Shown: positions 62,119-64,000 of the stretch, in pieces
How positions within the stretch are numbered: the first letter of the stretch is position 1
Layout: each line of letters opens with the position of its first letter
Origin: Streptomyces sp. NBC_00683
GTDB lineage: Bacteria > Actinomycetota > Actinomycetes > Streptomycetales > Streptomycetaceae
Direction of reading: 5' to 3'
DNA: 64,000 bases
Assembly: GCF_036226745.1 (NCBI RefSeq)
Contig: NZ_CP109013.1
Location: forward strand, 6,324,001-6,388,000
Made by a program: the position numbers and the translations under genes
Notes under the pieces: generated by a model
What the model was told of the DNA's origin: nothing
The model's database searches: none
What the model saw: the letters and a program-made list of their open reading frames with translations, nothing else

Positions 62119-64000
62119 CTACTGGATGCCGGCGAAGCTCTTCCAGCCGGTGCCGATCTTGACGCCGGAGCCGATACCGCCGGTGCCGTTGCCGGCGTAG
62201 CGGTAGAGGTCGCCGGTGGTCGTGCGGCCGAGGATGTCGTCCTTGCCGTCGCCGGTGAGGTCGCCGATGCCGACGAAGTCGGCCATGCCGCCCCAGCCGG
62301 AGCCGATCTTCGTGCCGGAGGAGATGGTGCCCTTGCCGGTGCCGTAGTACCGGTACAGGTCGCCGTTGGTGGTGCGGGCGACGATGTCGGCGTGCTTGTC
62401 GCCGTTGAGGTCGCCCGCGCCGACGATGGTCAGGCTCTTCCAGCTGGTGCCGATCCGGCCGGTGCGGGTCAGGCCGCCCGCCTCGGTGCCGGCGAACAGG
62501 TACAGGTCACCGGTCGCGGTCTGCCGGGCCACCAGGTCCGGGATGCCGTCGTCGGTGAGGTCGCCCGAGTAGGTCAGGCCGTCGAAGGCCGTCCAGCCGC
62601 CGCCGAACTTCACGGAGGGGGATTGGGGCGTCACGGCGGTGCCCCGCTGCGGGCTGTAGCGGGACAGGTTGCCCGCCCCGTCGGTGACCAGGGTGTCGTT
62701 CGCACCGTCACCGTTGAGGTCCCCGAAGGGAACCAGGGTGGACGTCGTGGGCCAGGTCCCGCCGTCGGCCGTCGCCGACACCGTCCCGGCCGAGTTGCCC
62801 TGGTACACGAGCAGCGAACCGTCGGTCCGGCGCGCGTACAGGTCAGGGAAACCGTCGTTGCCGACGTAGTCCCGGCGCGCGGCCGGGACTCCCGGCTTCG
62901 CGGCACCCGTGGCCGTCGTCCAGACCTGGTCGATGCGGTAGTAGTCGTCCGTCAGCCCGAGCTCCTTGTTCCACACCGCGACGGCACGGCCGTCCGCACC
63001 GGTGGCCACGGAGCCCTGCGCGTGGAGGTCGACCTGGCCCACGTGCACGGGATCGCCCCAGGTGCCCTCGGAGCGCACCACGGCCCACAGCTCGCCCTCG
63101 AGAGTCGTCCACACGGCGGCGAGCGAGCCGTCGTGACCGACGCTCGGGTCCCAGAGGTTGAGCACGTGGGTCCCGGCGACCACGGTGCCGGGCTGCGACC
63201 AGGTGCCGCCCACCGCGCGGGTCGCCGTCCGGAGCAGGGTGCTGTCCCCGGCCCACAACGCCGTCACCCGGCCGTCGGGTTCCAGCTGCGGCGGTGAGGT
63301 GGTGCCCCTGTTCGGGTCGGCGGGGAGGTACTCGGTCCTGCCCCACGTCGCGCTGCCGGCCGGGCGGTAGACGAGGGAGCGGGTGGAGTTGCCCTCCCAC
63401 CAGCTGACCAGGGCCGCGCCGTCGGCAGACGCCTGTACGTCCAGTTCGATCGGCGACGACCCGCCGGTCGTGACGGTCCCGGGGGCGCTCCAGCCGGCCG
63501 AGCCCGCCGGCCGCGTCGACACCCGGATCGCCGCCGTCCCGGAGACGTCGGCCTGCCAGGCGACGGTCACCGCGCCGTCGTCCGCCGCGGCCGCGTCCAG
63601 CTCGTAGACGCTCCCGCCTCCGACGTGGACCGCGTCGGACCAGGCGGCTCCCGGTGCCGCCAGATCGGAGGCGTAGACCCCCACGTCCGTCTCGTCCTCC
63701 CCGGGCGTCGGGTTGCCGTTCCAGACGGCGGTGAGGCCGCTGCCGGGCCCCGGCACCAGCACGAGGTCGTTCGCGAACGGCGCGGACGTGATCGGCAGGG
63801 GAGCCGTCCACGCCTCGGCACCGGGCAGAAGCGTCGAGGTGCTGTGCCTGTCGAAGCGCTCCGTCGTGAAGCGGTTCCAGGAGACCGTGGCCGAACCGTC
63901 CCTGCCGGTGACCAGGTACACGTCGGACAGGTACTTCTGGTCGGCGGCTATGCGCACCGGGGCGTTCCACGCGGTGGCGTCGGCAGGACGGGTCGCGCCC
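62119..64000 (-). CDS. FG-GAP/VCBS repeat protein (5' truncated by window edge)
   Basis: At least 627 residues; the frame is open to the window edge, so the start and any signal peptide lie outside. The first part consists of about seven repeats of roughly 40-60 residues with a W-x-x-P...VxW pattern (WNAPVRIA, AWTAPLPIT, GWSAPGTVT, TWSQPGTVV, TWGDPVHVG), probably a beta-propeller. The C-terminal third has FG-GAP repeats with calcium-type motifs (GDLNGDGANDTL, GDLTDDGIPDLV, GDLNGDKHADIV, GDLTGDGKDDIL). Probably secreted and involved in binding or adhesion. The GTG at 63957 sits within a repeat and is not a convincing start. Confidence 0.88.
   Translation of the reverse strand, partial: GATRPADATAWNAPVRIAADQKYLSDVYLVTGRDGSATVSWNRFTTERFDRHSTSTLLPGAEAWTAPLPITSAPFANDLVLVPGPGSGLTAVWNGNPTPGEDETDVGVYASDLAAPGAAWSDAVHVGGGSVYELDAAAADDGAVTVAWQADVSGTAAIRVSTRPAGSAGWSAPGTVTTGGSSPIELDVQASADGAALVSWWEGNSTRSLVYRPAGSATWGRTEYLPADPNRGTTSPPQLEPDGRVTALWAGDSTLLRTATRAVGGTWSQPGTVVAGTHVLNLWDPSVGHDGSLAAVWTTLEGELWAVVRSEGTWGDPVHVGQVDLHAQGSVATGADGRAVAVWNKELGLTDDYYRIDQVWTTATGAAKPGVPAARRDYVGNDGFPDLYARRTDGSLLVYQGNSAGTVSATADGGTWPTTSTLVPFGDLNGDGANDTLVTDGAGNLSRYSPQRGTAVTPQSPSVKFGGGWTAFDGLTYSGDLTDDGIPDLVARQTATGDLYLFAGTEAGGLTRTGRIGTSWKSLTIVGAGDLNGDKHADIVARTTNGDLYRYYGTGKGTISSGTKIGSGWGGMADFVGIGDLTGDGKDDILGRTTTGDLYRYAGNGTGGIGSGVKIGTGWKSFAGIQ

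Overview
This window is chromosomal core sequence of a Streptomyces or very close relative. The evidence is the very high GC content, frequent GTG starts, abundant 4-bp start/stop overlaps, and diagnostic gene blocks: sepF-yggT-divIVA, the actinobacterial his operon with priA, the trp cluster with trpM, and Streptomyces-type small hypothetical proteins. No tRNA, rRNA, CRISPR array, insertion sequence or prophage is visible.

Layout. (1) 1-2.0 kb: the end of the polar growth/division cluster (sepF truncated at the edge, yggT, divIVA). (2) 2.2-5.6 kb, minus: ileS with a translational T-box leader. (3) 5.9-8.8 kb, plus: a DksA-type zinc-finger protein with a histone H1-like tail, lspA, a RluD-type pseudouridine synthase and a GNAT acetyltransferase. 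(4) 8.9-15.5 kb: an MscS channel, a dienelactone hydrolase-like protein, a secreted PhoD phosphatase, a membrane-anchored thioredoxin, a membrane protein and a DUF2252 protein. (5) 15.7-23.8 kb, plus: dnaE, a NYN-domain protein, an ABC exporter pair and a membrane protein, with one small minus-strand gene at 19.3 kb. (6) 23.8-28.0 kb, minus: a YbaK deacylase, a Lon-N-like protein, a hypothetical protein and a repeat membrane protein. (7) 28.1-33.9 kb: hisD-hisC-hisB-(55-aa membrane protein)-hisH-priA-RidA-hisF, nearly all joined by 1-4 bp overlaps.

(8) 33.9-39.9 kb: a tandem duplication of a secreted lipase/cutinase (PETase-fold) gene with its upstream inverted-repeat element, a convergent alpha/beta hydrolase, and a large LuxR-type (LAL) regulator reminiscent of the lipA-lipR pairing. 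(9) 40.2-44.0 kb: a PucR-like regulator, a sodium:solute symporter and a TIGR03085 protein. (10) 44.1-51.0 kb: hisI-trpE-(TIGR02234)-(HGxxPAAW)-(DUF2752)-trpC-trpM-trpB-trpA. PriA at 32 kb probably supplies the TrpF step, so His and Trp synthesis share an enzyme. (11) 51.0-52.9 kb: a second anchored thioredoxin and lgt. (12) 53.0-61.0 kb, minus: a tightly coupled seven-gene operon of four divergent ADP-ribosylglycohydrolase paralogues, a ribokinase-family kinase, a class III CoA transferase and a CitE-like lyase. Its promoter region carries three copies of a 9-bp element. (13) 61.3 kb to the edge: a VIT1/CCC1 transporter and a large FG-GAP protein cut by the right edge.

Most of the window is ordinary housekeeping. 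The best candidate for an undescribed system is the four-ARH operon with its putative operator. Other points of interest are the GXHH signature motif in IleRS (linked to mupirocin hyper-resistance), the T-box leader, and the duplicated lipase unit with a conserved nested hairpin upstream.
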